Assembly: GCF_023554255.2 (NCBI RefSeq) | Contig: NZ_JAMJWD020000002.1 | Coordinates: 799,435-863,434 of the forward strand | Reading direction: 5' to 3' | Origin: Phyllobacterium sp. 21LDTY02-6 | GTDB lineage: Bacteria > Pseudomonadota > Alphaproteobacteria > Rhizobiales > Rhizobiaceae | Length of the DNA stretch: 64,000 nucleotides | Shown here: in pieces, positions 45,298 to 53,964 of the stretch | Position numbering within the stretch: the stretch's first letter is position 1 | How the letters are laid out: each line of letters opens with the position of its first letter | Notes under the pieces: generated by a model | Databases searched by the model: none | What the model saw: the letters and a program-made list of their open reading frames with translations, nothing else | Told to the model about the DNA's origin: nothing | Position numbers and translations under genes: made by a program

Positions 45298-45902
45298 TGA
45301 ACAGGTTTCTCGTAGGCGAACTCACGCACGTAATCCGTGGTGAGGGCGAGATAGCATTTGATGAGCTCGGACACGCCCTGCAGTCCGACGAGGAAGAAGC
45401 CGATGGGCAGGCTGAGCTTGACCGGCCAGAGCGGCAGGCCGCCGGCATTAGACGAACTTTCATTCGTCACATAGGAAAGAACGAACCATGGCCAGGTGAA
45501 ATAGATCATCAGCGCGCAGATCGGCAGCAGGAAAAGCAGCGTGCCGAGAAGGTCGATCCACGTCCGCGTCTTCTCGCTGACCGATCCATAGACGAGATCG
45601 ACGCGCACATGCTCGTTCAGCTTGAGCGTCCAGGCTCCGCCCAGCATCACCATGCCGGCGAAGAGATACCATTGCAGTTCGGAGAGCGAATTGGAGTTCC
45701 TGCCATAGACGGCGAGGATGCCGCGGAAGATGCCGCCGGCGCCGACGGTCTGGTCGAGCCAGATCAGCGTGCCGATGCTGTAGCGCAGCAGGGCATTGAA
45801 GGCGCATACGATGGATGCGAACAGTACGAAATAGATGGCAATGATGCCGATGCGACGGTTGAATTCGTCGATCCACCCTGTGACCCTGAGCCACCGCGCC
45901 AT
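45294..45902 (-). CDS. dctQ: TRAP transporter small permease (DctQ type)
   Basis: 202 residues from ATG 45902, with GGGAGGGGATCA upstream; ATG 45926 would place the ribosome binding site inside the gene. Four hydrophobic helices; GWIDEFNRRIGIIAIYFVLFAS and RYSIGTLIWLDQTV, LNEHVRVDLVYG (the RVDL motif) fit DctQ. Couples with DctM for sodium-driven uptake of an organic acid, substrate unknown. Confidence 0.85.
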   Translation of the reverse strand: MARWLRVTGWIDEFNRRIGIIAIYFVLFASIVCAFNALLRYSIGTLIWLDQTVGAGGIFRGILAVYGRNSNSLSELQWYLFAGMVMLGGAWTLKLNEHVRVDLVYGSVSEKTRTWIDLLGTLLFLLPICALMIYFTWPWFVLSYVTNESSSNAGGLPLWPVKLSLPIGFFLVGLQGVSELIKCYLALTTDYVREFAYEKPVQ

Positions 45903-46090
45903 TGATCCCCTCCCGATTGCCGACATGAAGAGAGCCGGGGCCGACCGTCCCTTTGCTCGTATCGGCCCGCCTTGTGATGGCGACAGAGTTACCCCATGGA
46001 TCAGCGTGATGCAATGCTATTGAACGGGCCATTGACCGGGCCAATGAACGGGCCGTGAATAGGCCAAGCGTGGGCTGTGAGCAGCAATCC

Positions 46091-47140
46091 TCAGGCTTTC
46101 GCCTCGATGGTCAGTTCGGCCCGCGTGCCGCGGTCCCGCGTCACATATTCGATGCTGCTGCCAAGGCTCGACGCCATCGCCTTGACGATCCGCGTGCCGA
46201 GACCAGTGCCCTTGGGCTGGGTGCCCTCGGACCAGCCGATGCCGTCATCCTCGACCGAAAGCGTGGCCTTGCCATCGCCCTTCTTGAGGAACGAGACGCG
46301 GATCGTGCCCTTCGATCCCTCGGGATAGGCATATTTGAACGCATTGGTGACGAGTTCGGTGACGATCATGCCGATGGAGACGGCCTGGTCGGAGGAGAGG
46401 CGGATATCCTCGACGTCCTGCTTTATCTCCAGCCGCTGCGAGGCATGTTCGAGCGAACTGCGCAGTTCCGAAATCAGGCTGGTCAGGTATTTGTCCATCT
46501 CGACCTGCCGCACATCGTCGGAACTGTAGAGGCTGCGATGCATGCCGCCGATGGCGGTGATGCGCGCCTGCGCCTCCGTCAGCGCATGTTTCACGGCTTC
46601 GTCTTCGCTGTTCGAGATCTGCAGGCGGATGAGCGCCGCCACCAGGGCGAGGCTGTTGCCGACGCGGTGATTGACCTCGGCGAGCAGCACTTCGGCCCGT
46701 TCCTTGCCGCGCAGGATCTCCATGTCGGCGCGCTCGCGGTCGCGGTGCAGCTCGGCGGTGGCGATGGCCTGGGCGATGGCGCTTTCGAGCAGCGGCATGA
46801 ATTCGTCGCCGACGGTCTTTATGACGTAGTCGGCAGCGCCTGCCTTCAGGGCGTCAATGGCGATCTTCGCCTCGCTCGATCCGGTGACATAGACGACGGG
46901 GACGGTGATGCCATGTTCGCGCAGCACACCGAGAAATTGAGTGCCGGTGGTGTTCTGCAAGTAGTGGTCGAGGACAATGACGTCGACCTGCTCGCCGCCC
47001 AGGATTTCGAGGCCGGAGGCGGTCGTTGCGGCGTGGACGACTTCATAGCCGGCGCGGCCGAGCGCCTTCTGCGCCAGGCGGACGAATGCCGGATCATCAT
47101 CGACATAAAGAATGCGGCCTGGCACGATCCTACCTGTCAA
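46091..47140 (-). CDS. Response regulator-HisKA_2 histidine kinase fusion
   Basis: 349 residues. Receiver at about residues 8-125 with phosphoacceptor Asp58 ([12 protein letters not shown]) and [11 protein letters not shown]. It is followed by a HisKA_2 dimerisation domain ([23 protein letters not shown]; His in NHRVGN) and HATPase_c ([32 protein letters not shown]). This HWE/HisKA_2 relative lacks a sensory or membrane part and would be driven by the receiver, fed by the neighbouring kinase. It is the last gene of a three-gene unit and overlaps the response regulator by ATGA. Confidence 0.85.
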   Translation of the reverse strand: MTGRIVPGRILYVDDDPAFVRLAQKALGRAGYEVVHAATTASGLEILGGEQVDVIVLDHYLQNTTGTQFLGVLREHGITVPVVYVTGSSEAKIAIDALKAGAADYVIKTVGDEFMPLLESAIAQAIATAELHRDRERADMEILRGKERAEVLLAEVNHRVGNSLALVAALIRLQISNSEDEAVKHALTEAQARITAIGGMHRSLYSSDDVRQVEMDKYLTSLISELRSSLEHASQRLEIKQDVEDIRLSSDQAVSIGMIVTELVTNAFKYAYPEGSKGTIRVSFLKKGDGKATLSVEDDGIGWSEGTQPKGTGLGTRIVKAMASSLGSSIEYVTRDRGTRAELTIEAKA

Positions 47141-47574
47141 GGAATCTGCATGACGGAAAAGAACAGCCCCAATTGCCGGATGGCATTGGCGAAACTGTCA
47201 TATTCCACGGGCTTGGTAATATAGACATTGGCGCCGAGATCGTAGCACCGCTGTATCTCGCCCTCGTCATCCGTCGTGGTGAGGATGACGACGGGAAGTC
47301 GCTTCGTGTGCGGGTTGGACTTGATCTTGGCGAGGATGTCGATGCCCGACATGTCCGGCAGGTTGAGGTCGAGCAGGATCAGCAGATAGCTGTTCTTCGA
47401 AGTCTCGCCGGTTCTATCCTTGCCGAGGACGAAATCGAGCGCGGAATTGCCGTCCGTGAACGGAATGATCTCGTTGTTGACGCCGGCGCGGCGCACATTC
47501 TTCTCGATCAGGCGCGCGTGACCTTCGTCATCCTCCACCATGACAATGGTAACTTCTTTGCCGGTGCCTTTCAC
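47137..47574 (-). CDS. Stand-alone response regulator (Rcp1-like)
   Basis: 145 residues, receiver only. Acidic pocket [19 protein letters not shown], phosphoacceptor Asp69 in [14 protein letters not shown], Thr in [10 protein letters not shown], Lys in [12 protein letters not shown]. The Rcp1/CheY-like group usually relays phosphate from phytochrome-type or CHASE3 kinases. Five bases after the upstream kinase gene. Confidence 0.9.
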   Translation of the reverse strand: MKGTGKEVTIVMVEDDEGHARLIEKNVRRAGVNNEIIPFTDGNSALDFVLGKDRTGETSKNSYLLILLDLNLPDMSGIDILAKIKSNPHTKRLPVVILTTTDDEGEIQRCYDLGANVYITKPVEYDSFANAIRQLGLFFSVMQIP

Positions 47575-47578
47575 GCCA

Positions 47579-49066
47579 TCATACTCCTGCGACTTTCGTC
47601 AAATCCGAGGGAAGCCGTAGCACAAAGGTGGAACCTTTTCCAATCTCGGATTGGACCGTGATGTCGCCGCCGAGGTTGCGGGTCAGGGAGCGGACATGGG
47701 CTAGCCCGATGCCTTCGCCCGGTTTGTCCTGCTGGCCCGAACGGCGGAAGAGCTCGAAAATCCGCTCCAGATCCTCCTCCGCGATGCCCCGGCCATTGTC
47801 GCTGACTTCGACACGGATGAACCTCGGCCCTTGCGGCCTGGCATGCACTTCGATGTGCAGCGGCCGGTCGGGGCTGGCATATTTCACCGCATTGTCGAAG
47901 AGATTGCCGAAAATCTGCTCCAGAGACAATTTGTCGGTGGTGATCTTGGGCATCCTGCCGCCGATCTCGATGCTGCCGTCGAGGTCGGCGACCTGATGCT
48001 GGATGCTCGCCGCGCTCGTCTCGAGCAATTCCCTGAGGTCGATAGGCTCGGGCTTCAACTGGCGGCGGCCATCGCGCGAGATCTTGAGGATGGCGTTGAT
48101 CAGGCCGTCCATCTTCTTGGTCGAAGAGCGGATGAAGGTGATGGCTTCCGGCAGGTCCTCCTCCGCCGCGACGCGGGCAAGCTTTATCTCGTCCTCGGAG
48201 AGGATTTCGCCTTCGGAAAGGACATAGGGCTGGATGGCATTGAGCGACGTTTCGAGTTCGCTGGTGAAACCCATGATGTTGACGAGCGGCGCCCGCAGGT
48301 CATGCGTGACGATATAGGCGAAACGCTGGATCTCCTGGTTGGCGCGGATGAGGTCTTCCGTGCGCTCGTTCACCCGCTCCTCGAGGCTGGCATTCAGGGT
48401 CTCGACCTCGCTCCGCGCGCGGGAGAGATCGCGGATGTGCTGGTAGATGACGGAAAGGGCGCCGGCCAGCACCAGCACGATCGCGCCGGCGCCGATGATC
48501 GTGGCGCGCTGCAATGTGGCCAGCGCCTCCGACTGTTCGTCGAGGGCGGCCTGCAGATCGATCTCCGAGGCCACCATGTAATTGTTGAGGATCTCGCGGA
48601 TGCCGGACATGGTTTGCTCGCCGGCGCCGCGGCGGGTAATGGCAATGGCCTCCGCGGCCTTGCCTTCCATGGCGAGATCGACGGTATGATTGAGATCGTC
48701 CAGCCTTTGCGTGATCAGCTGGTCGAGCCGGGGAAAGTCCTTCTCATAGCTTTGCCTGCCCGTCACGCTGCGCCTGAGCGTATCGCGCCGCGCGGAAAGA
48801 CTTTCCAGCGCCGATTTGTAGGGCTCGAGGAAATTGTCCTCCTGGGAAAGAAGATAGCCGCGCTGGCCGGTTTCGGCGTCCTGCAGCGTCGACAACAGGT
48901 CGGTCGAGCCGCTGCGAATGGCGCGCGCCGAGACGACTTCGTCGAAATAGTGACGGCTCTGCTGTACGAGCCAGATGGTCGAGCCGACGATCCCGAGCAG
49001 GATCAGTCCGCCGATCGAAATCATGATGAGGGTGGAGCGGGCGAAACTGGATCTGGTGCTGAACAT
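47579..49066 (-). CDS. Membrane sensor histidine kinase with CHASE3 domain
   Basis: 495 residues from ATG 49066 (MFSTRSSFARSTLIMISIGGLILLG). TM1 at about 14-36, a CHASE3 periplasmic domain (LSTLQDAETGQRGYLLSQEDNFLEPYKSAL, split DAETGQRGYLLSQED), TM2 (ATIIGAGAIVLVLAGALSVI), a coiled linker, HisKA with RFAYIVTHDLRAPLVNIMGF (His in THDLRAP), and HATPase_c (NLFDNAVKYAS, DNGRGIAEEDLERIFELF, GEGIGLAHVRSL). The ligand is unknown. The open frame runs further upstream but without a credible start. First gene of the unit. Confidence 0.88.
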   Translation of the reverse strand: MFSTRSSFARSTLIMISIGGLILLGIVGSTIWLVQQSRHYFDEVVSARAIRSGSTDLLSTLQDAETGQRGYLLSQEDNFLEPYKSALESLSARRDTLRRSVTGRQSYEKDFPRLDQLITQRLDDLNHTVDLAMEGKAAEAIAITRRGAGEQTMSGIREILNNYMVASEIDLQAALDEQSEALATLQRATIIGAGAIVLVLAGALSVIYQHIRDLSRARSEVETLNASLEERVNERTEDLIRANQEIQRFAYIVTHDLRAPLVNIMGFTSELETSLNAIQPYVLSEGEILSEDEIKLARVAAEEDLPEAITFIRSSTKKMDGLINAILKISRDGRRQLKPEPIDLRELLETSAASIQHQVADLDGSIEIGGRMPKITTDKLSLEQIFGNLFDNAVKYASPDRPLHIEVHARPQGPRFIRVEVSDNGRGIAEEDLERIFELFRRSGQQDKPGEGIGLAHVRSLTRNLGGDITVQSEIGKGSTFVLRLPSDLTKVAGV

Positions 49067-49152
49067 TCGACCGTTGCTGCTAGGGTTCGTGCCGTATCGA
49101 CAGGCCAGCGCAAATTGACCCGTGGGAGCCAGAACGTCAACCTGGAGTAGCG

Positions 49153-50049
49153 CTATTCGGTGGATGGTTCCTGTCGCTGCGCCAGTACCGGATCGGCCCG
49201 CGCCGCCTCCGCCGCCACATAGGCGAGAACGGCCGCAAACACCACGGTGCCGCCGGCGATAGTGCTGCCGCCCGGCATTTCCGAGAAGAAGAGCCATATC
49301 CACAAGGGTGCGAGCGGCGCATCGAGCGAGCCGAGCAGCGCGGTTTCGACCGGCGGCAGCAGCCGTGCGCCGAGGGTGAAGAAGGCGAGCCCGACGGCCG
49401 AGACGAGCAGTCCGAACAGCGCCAGCATCAACAGGTCCGGGCCCGCGACGGAGAGCGGGGCGGCGGCGATCGGCCAGCAGACCAGCGCGCTCGCAAGCGC
49501 CGATATGCAGGCCGCCGGCATGATGGCGATGTCGGGCGAGCGGCGGACGATGACCATCAGCACCGCCATGCACAGCGTCATGCCGAAGGCGAGGAGATCG
49601 CCATGGATGGTGCCCTCATTGTTGATGCCGATCATGATGACGATGCCGATGAGCGCGGTGGCGCTGGCGATGATCGCGCTGCGCCGCGGCCGTTCGCCCA
49701 GCGCCAGCCATGCGAGCAGCGCCGCGACGAAGGGAATGGTCGCGTAGACGACGGCGACATGCGCGACGGTGGTTTCCTTCAGCGAGGTGATGAAGAATAG
49801 CGTGCCGAGGCCGGAGACGGCGACGAAAGACCATCCCGCCGCGCCCATGTCGAGGAACACCCGGAATGTACGGCCGCGCTCCATGATGGCGACGACCAGC
49901 GCCAGGCCGAGCGCCGCGAAAATGCCGCGCCAGGCAAGGATCGTCCAGCTGTCGAGCGGGATGACGCGGGTAAAGAGGCCCGCGAGGCTCCAGGCCAGCG
50001 CCGAAAGCGCGACGAGAACGAGGCCGAGGGCGCGGGATGCGGATGTCAT
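49153..50049 (-). CDS. EamA/DMT-family transporter
   Basis: 298 residues, ten hydrophobic helices in two five-helix halves. The first half has GLFTRVIPLDSWTILAWRGIFAALGLAL, and ATIPFVAALLAWLALGERPRRSAIIA; the second half ends PVETALLGSLDAPLAPLWIWLFFSE, both EamA features. Exports small metabolites in characterised members; substrate unknown. Confidence 0.85.
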   Translation of the reverse strand: MTSASRALGLVLVALSALAWSLAGLFTRVIPLDSWTILAWRGIFAALGLALVVAIMERGRTFRVFLDMGAAGWSFVAVSGLGTLFFITSLKETTVAHVAVVYATIPFVAALLAWLALGERPRRSAIIASATALIGIVIMIGINNEGTIHGDLLAFGMTLCMAVLMVIVRRSPDIAIMPAACISALASALVCWPIAAAPLSVAGPDLLMLALFGLLVSAVGLAFFTLGARLLPPVETALLGSLDAPLAPLWIWLFFSEMPGGSTIAGGTVVFAAVLAYVAAEAARADPVLAQRQEPSTE

Positions 50050-50238
50050 GGATGTCCTTTGCGAGCGTGGCGGCCATGGTGGGGCCGGTGCGGCCCTTTG
50101 GCAAGCGGCGCGGCGTGCAATGCTGCCATCCCCATGTCAGGAGTGGTTTCAGCCTTGATCGCGGGGGCGGCCTGCCGCATAAAGCAGTGCAACTCACACC
50201 CACTTCACGCAACACAAGTCAATTCAGAAAGCTTCGCC

Positions 50239-51393
50239 ATGCCTGATGTAATCGTTCCGGATAATGCTGTTCTTCTCGGCAGGGCCAGGGTGCCCGGCCA
50301 TGATCATCCGCGTGTCGTCACGGTGCGAAACGGCGAAGTCTTCGACATTACCGCCAAGGCGGCGCCGACGGTGCGGGATATCGGCGAACTGGACAATCCG
50401 GCCGCCTATGTCGCCGGCGCTGCGGGTACGCCCGTCGGAAAGATCGACGCCCTCATCGCCAACAGCTGGCAGGAGGAACACGACGAGGCCGCGCCCAGCC
50501 TGCTCTCGCCGATCGATCTCCAGGCCGTCAAGGCATCCGGCGTCACTTTCGTCGCTTCGCTGCTGGAGCGCGTTATCGAGGAACAGGCCAAGGGCGACAA
50601 GGCCAAGGCCGATCTTCTGCGCAGCGAGGTGCTCGAACTGATCGGCGCCGATCTTTCGCAGATCGTTCCGGGCTCGCCCTCGGCCATGCAGGTCAAGGAG
50701 GCACTGCTCGCACGCGGCGTCTGGAGCCAGTATCTCGAGGTCGGCATCGGCCCCGATGCGGAGATCTTCACCAAGGGCCAGCCCATGTCGACGGTCGGCT
50801 ATGGCGCCGATGTCGGCCTGCATCCCGTATCGAGCTGGAACAATCCGGAGCCGGAAATCGTGCTCGTGGTGACCAGCAGGGGCGAGATCATCGGCGCGAC
50901 GCTCGGCAATGACGTGAACCTGCGCGATGTGGAAGGCCGTTCGGCGCTTCTCCTCGGCAAGGCCAAGGACAATAATGCTTCCGGCGCGGTCGGGCCGTTC
51001 ATCCGGCTATTCGATGCCTCGTTCACCCTGGAAACGGTGAAATCCGCCGAGCTGAGCATGCGCGTCGAAGGTACGGACGGCTTTGTCCTCGAAGGTCACT
51101 CCAACATGGCGAAGATTTCGCGCACGCCGGAATCGCTGGTCGAGGCGACGATCGGCCGGCATCACCAGTATCCGGACGGGCTGGTGCTCTATCTCGGCAC
51201 GATGTTTGCGCCGGTGAAGGATCGCGATGGCCCGGGCATGGGCTTCACCCACAAGATGAACGACGTCGTTTCCATTTCGACGCCGACGCTCGGCACGCTG
51301 GCCAACCGGGTGCGGCTCTCGACGGAATGTGCGCCCTGGACCTATGGCGCGAGCCAGTTGATGCGCGATCTGGCGAAGGCGGGCCTTCTCTAG
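50239..51393 (+). CDS. Fumarylacetoacetate hydrolase-family protein
   Basis: 384 residues. LEVGIGPDAEIFTKGQPMS, YGADVGLHPVSSWNNPEPEIVLVV (metal-ligating Glu-x-Glu type in EPEIVLV), GATLGNDVNLRDVEGR and GPFIRLFDASF resemble the FAH C-terminal fold; similar long proteins include AraD1-type and dioxovalerate-pathway enzymes. C-C bond hydrolase or dehydratase of a keto acid is the likely activity. No good ribosome binding site; ATG 50239 begins the conserved sequence. A long inverted repeat starts at the stop codon. Confidence 0.75.
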   Translation: MPDVIVPDNAVLLGRARVPGHDHPRVVTVRNGEVFDITAKAAPTVRDIGELDNPAAYVAGAAGTPVGKIDALIANSWQEEHDEAAPSLLSPIDLQAVKASGVTFVASLLERVIEEQAKGDKAKADLLRSEVLELIGADLSQIVPGSPSAMQVKEALLARGVWSQYLEVGIGPDAEIFTKGQPMSTVGYGADVGLHPVSSWNNPEPEIVLVVTSRGEIIGATLGNDVNLRDVEGRSALLLGKAKDNNASGAVGPFIRLFDASFTLETVKSAELSMRVEGTDGFVLEGHSNMAKISRTPESLVEATIGRHHQYPDGLVLYLGTMFAPVKDRDGPGMGFTHKMNDVVSISTPTLGTLANRVRLSTECAPWTYGASQLMRDLAKAGLL

Positions 51394-51467
51394 TGTGGGT
51401 TTCGGAATTGAAATACGCTCCGGCCCCTGCCGCCATAGTGAGGCGTATTTCAATTCCAGCACACTAG
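51390..51467. repeat. 78-base inverted repeat between FAH gene and cdsA-like gene
   Basis: Outer arms CTAGTGTG (51390-51397) and CACACTAG (51460-51467); inner arms GGAATTGAAATACGC (51404-51418) and GCGTATTTCAATTCC (51443-51457), a perfect 15 bp. The loop is 24 bases. No T-tract. The left arm starts with the stop codon of the FAH-family gene. Confidence 0.85.
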
Positions 51468-51480
51468 AAACATAGGGTCA

Positions 51481-52419
51481 CTAGGTCCAGAAATAACGGA
51501 CGATGTGGAAGAATATCGGGGCGGCGAATATGAGACTGTCGGCGCGGTCCAGCATGCCGCCATGGCCTTCGATCATGTGGCCCCAGTCCTTCACGCCTCG
51601 GTCGCGCTTGATGGCGGAGGCGACGAGCCCGCCGAAGAAGCCCATGATCGCTGCCAGCGCCGCCATCAGGCCTGCCTCGGCCGGTGCGAATGGCGTCAGC
51701 CAGGCCAGCGCCGCACCGAGCAGCGAGGCGCTGACAATGCCGCCGATCAGGCCCTCCCACGTCTTGGAGGGCGATATTTTGGGCGCCACCTTGCGCTTGC
51801 CGAAGAGCTTGCCGAAGACATATTGCAGCACGTCGCTGCCCTGAACCGTCACGATGAGGAATGCGATGAGCAGCAGGCCCTTGCCCTCGAAGCCGGGAAT
51901 GGCGAGCGTCAGCAGTGCCGGCACGTGGCTGATGCAGTAGACGGAAAGCATGATCCCCCATTGCTGCTCGCTGACGCGTTCGAGAAAGCGCTCCGTATCG
52001 CCGGAAATCGCGGTCAGGGCCGGCATGGCGAGGAAGCAGTAGACTGGCACGAAGATCGAATAGAGCCCGTACCATTCGATCCAGAGCAGGTAGTACTGCA
52101 CCGGGATGACCACCAGGAACATGCCGATCAGGATGCGGTGGTCGCCGCGCCGCGTATGGGTCAGCGTCACATATTCGCGCAGGGCGGCGAAGGAAACGAA
52201 GGCGAAGAGGAAGATCACCCCGCCCTTGCCGAAGAGGAAGGCGATGGAAATCGCCGCGATCATGATCCACCACGCCTTTATGCGGGCGTTGAGATTGACC
52301 AATGTCGAGGGGAGGACATCGCTGGTGCGCCGGCTCTTCCAGCTGAGCAGCGTGGCGATGGCGCTTGCGAGGGTGAGGACGCCGAGGAGCCCGAGGAAAA
52401 GCCAGATCGTTTCAGCCAT
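51481..52419 (-). CDS. CdsA-like phosphatidate cytidylyltransferase (YnbB-like)
   Basis: 312 residues from ATG 52419 (MAETIWLFLGLLGVLTLAS). Eight or more membrane helices; SKTWEGLIGGIVSA and the CdsA signature SAIKRDRGVKDWGHMIEGHG, then GMLDRADSL, are intact, so catalysis (CDP-diacylglycerol from phosphatidate and CTP) is plausible. It is not in the usual uppS-cdsA-dxr setting but in a PlsC/CDP-alcohol transferase cluster, as E. coli YnbB is with YnbA. It overlaps the plsC-like gene by 8 bases. Confidence 0.85.
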   Translation of the reverse strand: MAETIWLFLGLLGVLTLASAIATLLSWKSRRTSDVLPSTLVNLNARIKAWWIMIAAISIAFLFGKGGVIFLFAFVSFAALREYVTLTHTRRGDHRILIGMFLVVIPVQYYLLWIEWYGLYSIFVPVYCFLAMPALTAISGDTERFLERVSEQQWGIMLSVYCISHVPALLTLAIPGFEGKGLLLIAFLIVTVQGSDVLQYVFGKLFGKRKVAPKISPSKTWEGLIGGIVSASLLGAALAWLTPFAPAEAGLMAALAAIMGFFGGLVASAIKRDRGVKDWGHMIEGHGGMLDRADSLIFAAPIFFHIVRYFWT

Positions 52420-53062
52420 GGGCCAGCGCCTTCTGCCGTTCCGGCGAAAGATCGAGGAGAGCCTCCCGCGCGCGGTCGAGGAAAACATGCCGGTCCTCGC
52501 CCTCTTCGAGGACGACCGGCGCCCCGAAGATCACGCGGCAGAGCAGCGGTACGGGCAGCAGCGCGCCCTTCGGCAGGACCCGCGACATGTTCTCGATCCA
52601 GCAGGGCACGAGTTCGACATCCGGGCGGGCGACGGCAAGATTGTAGAGCCCGGAGCGAAAGCGCAGCAGCGGCTCCTCGGTCATGTTGCGCGTTCCTTCG
52701 GGAAAGAAGATCAGCGAGCTGCCTTGCTCGAGCGCGCCGAGCATGATGACCATGGGGTCCTCGGACCGCTCCACCCAGTTGCGCTCCACCAGCACGGTGT
52801 TGAGAATGTCCCGCGCCAGCACATGGCGGACCTTGTTCCGGCGCCAGTAATCGGCTCCCGCCACGGCGCGCGTGCGGCTGCGCTCGGAGGGCGGCAGGCT
52901 GGACGAGAGCAGGATGAAATCGCCATGGCTGCTGTGATTGGCGAAATAGATGCGCTGCCGGCCGGATGGCGCGCAGCCCTGCCATATCGGACGCACGCCG
53001 GTTATGGCGCGCGCCAGGCCCGCCAGTCCCATCGCCGCAAGCCGCTGGATCGCCGCTTTCAC
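52412..53062 (-). CDS. PlsC-like 1-acylglycerol-3-phosphate acyltransferase, GTG start
   Basis: 216 residues from GTG 53062 (VKAAIQRLAAMGLAGL), with GGGGGGAAA upstream; the frame upstream continues far but overlaps intergenic DNA. Acyltransferase blocks: FANHSSHGDFILL (H-x4-D), RNKVRHVLARD, IFFPEGTRN (EGTR), and PLLCRVIFGAP. Makes phosphatidate, the CdsA substrate. Second gene of the cluster. Confidence 0.85.
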   Translation of the reverse strand: MKAAIQRLAAMGLAGLARAITGVRPIWQGCAPSGRQRIYFANHSSHGDFILLSSSLPPSERSRTRAVAGADYWRRNKVRHVLARDILNTVLVERNWVERSEDPMVIMLGALEQGSSLIFFPEGTRNMTEEPLLRFRSGLYNLAVARPDVELVPCWIENMSRVLPKGALLPVPLLCRVIFGAPVVLEEGEDRHVFLDRAREALLDLSPERQKALAHG

Positions 53063-53169
53063 GTGAATTTCCCCCCAATGCCGGTCGTTGTCGGGTGCCG
53101 GCCGATTGGCAGATAGAACAATCGGCGAGGCAAAAGCAAGATGCCGTTTCGATGGATGCGGGTCGCCGC

Positions 53170-53772
53170 TCAGCCGGCGCGGGCGAGGCCGGCGCGGATG
53201 CGGTTGACCATCGTATAGAGCGAGACGAGGGCGAGCACCGGAAACAGCCACTCGAACCAGCGCGGGACGAGTTGCAGGGCGATGAGGACCGCCAGCACGC
53301 CCAGCGCCAGCGCGCGGTCGCTCTTGCCGAACGGACCGTCATAGATGCGCCCGGCGCCGACCATCGTCCCGAGCACGCCGGCATATTCGACGAGCAGCGC
53401 GGCGATGGCGAAGGCGACCACGCCGGCAGCCCCGAAAGGCGCGACGAGCGCGAAGGGCAGGATCAGCGCCACATCGGAAACCACATCGCCGATCTCGTTG
53501 AGATAGGCGCCGAGCTTCGAGGCCTGGCCGAACTCGCGCGCCATCATGCCATCGATGGCATTGAGCGCCATGCGGACGAAGAGGATGACCGGCACGATCC
53601 AGAAGATGCCGGGATTGGCGGCAAAGACCGCCATGGCGATGCCGCCCGCCACCGACAGCGCCGCCGCGCCGAGCGTCACCTGGTTGGCGGTCATGCCGGC
53701 CTTCACCAAGTGGCTCACGAGCGGACGCAACAGGTTCTGGAAGGCGGGCTTGATCGAATAGAGTGTCGGCAT
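53170..53772 (-). CDS. CDP-alcohol phosphatidyltransferase (YnbA-like)
   Basis: 200 residues from ATG 53772 (MPTLYSIKPAFQNLLRPLV). Several membrane helices. The family motif is D-x2-DG-x2-AR-x8-G-x3-D-x3-D; here it reads NAIDGMMAREFGQ then GAYLNEIGDVVSD, so the first and third Asp are Asn. As far as I remember E. coli YnbA has the same two replacements, so this is a subfamily trait and not a defect. The other Asp, Gly and Arg are kept. Head of the three-gene unit; it would join CDP-diacylglycerol to an unknown alcohol. Confidence 0.85.
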   Translation of the reverse strand: MPTLYSIKPAFQNLLRPLVSHLVKAGMTANQVTLGAAALSVAGGIAMAVFAANPGIFWIVPVILFVRMALNAIDGMMAREFGQASKLGAYLNEIGDVVSDVALILPFALVAPFGAAGVVAFAIAALLVEYAGVLGTMVGAGRIYDGPFGKSDRALALGVLAVLIALQLVPRWFEWLFPVLALVSLYTMVNRIRAGLARAG

Positions 53773-53964
53773 GGGCGGCTCGCTGGTTGGATCCTTGACA
53801 TGGCGCAGGCGCCAACCCGATCTATAGCCAAATCCGCAGGTCTCGGTAAGTGGCCCGGCGCCCGGACGAAAATGCAACTGCGCCTTGAAAAACAATGGTT
53901 TCTTAAACGAATACATTCAGGATAAGCTCGCAGGGGAGCAGGTATAAGAAGCCAAAACAGAACG

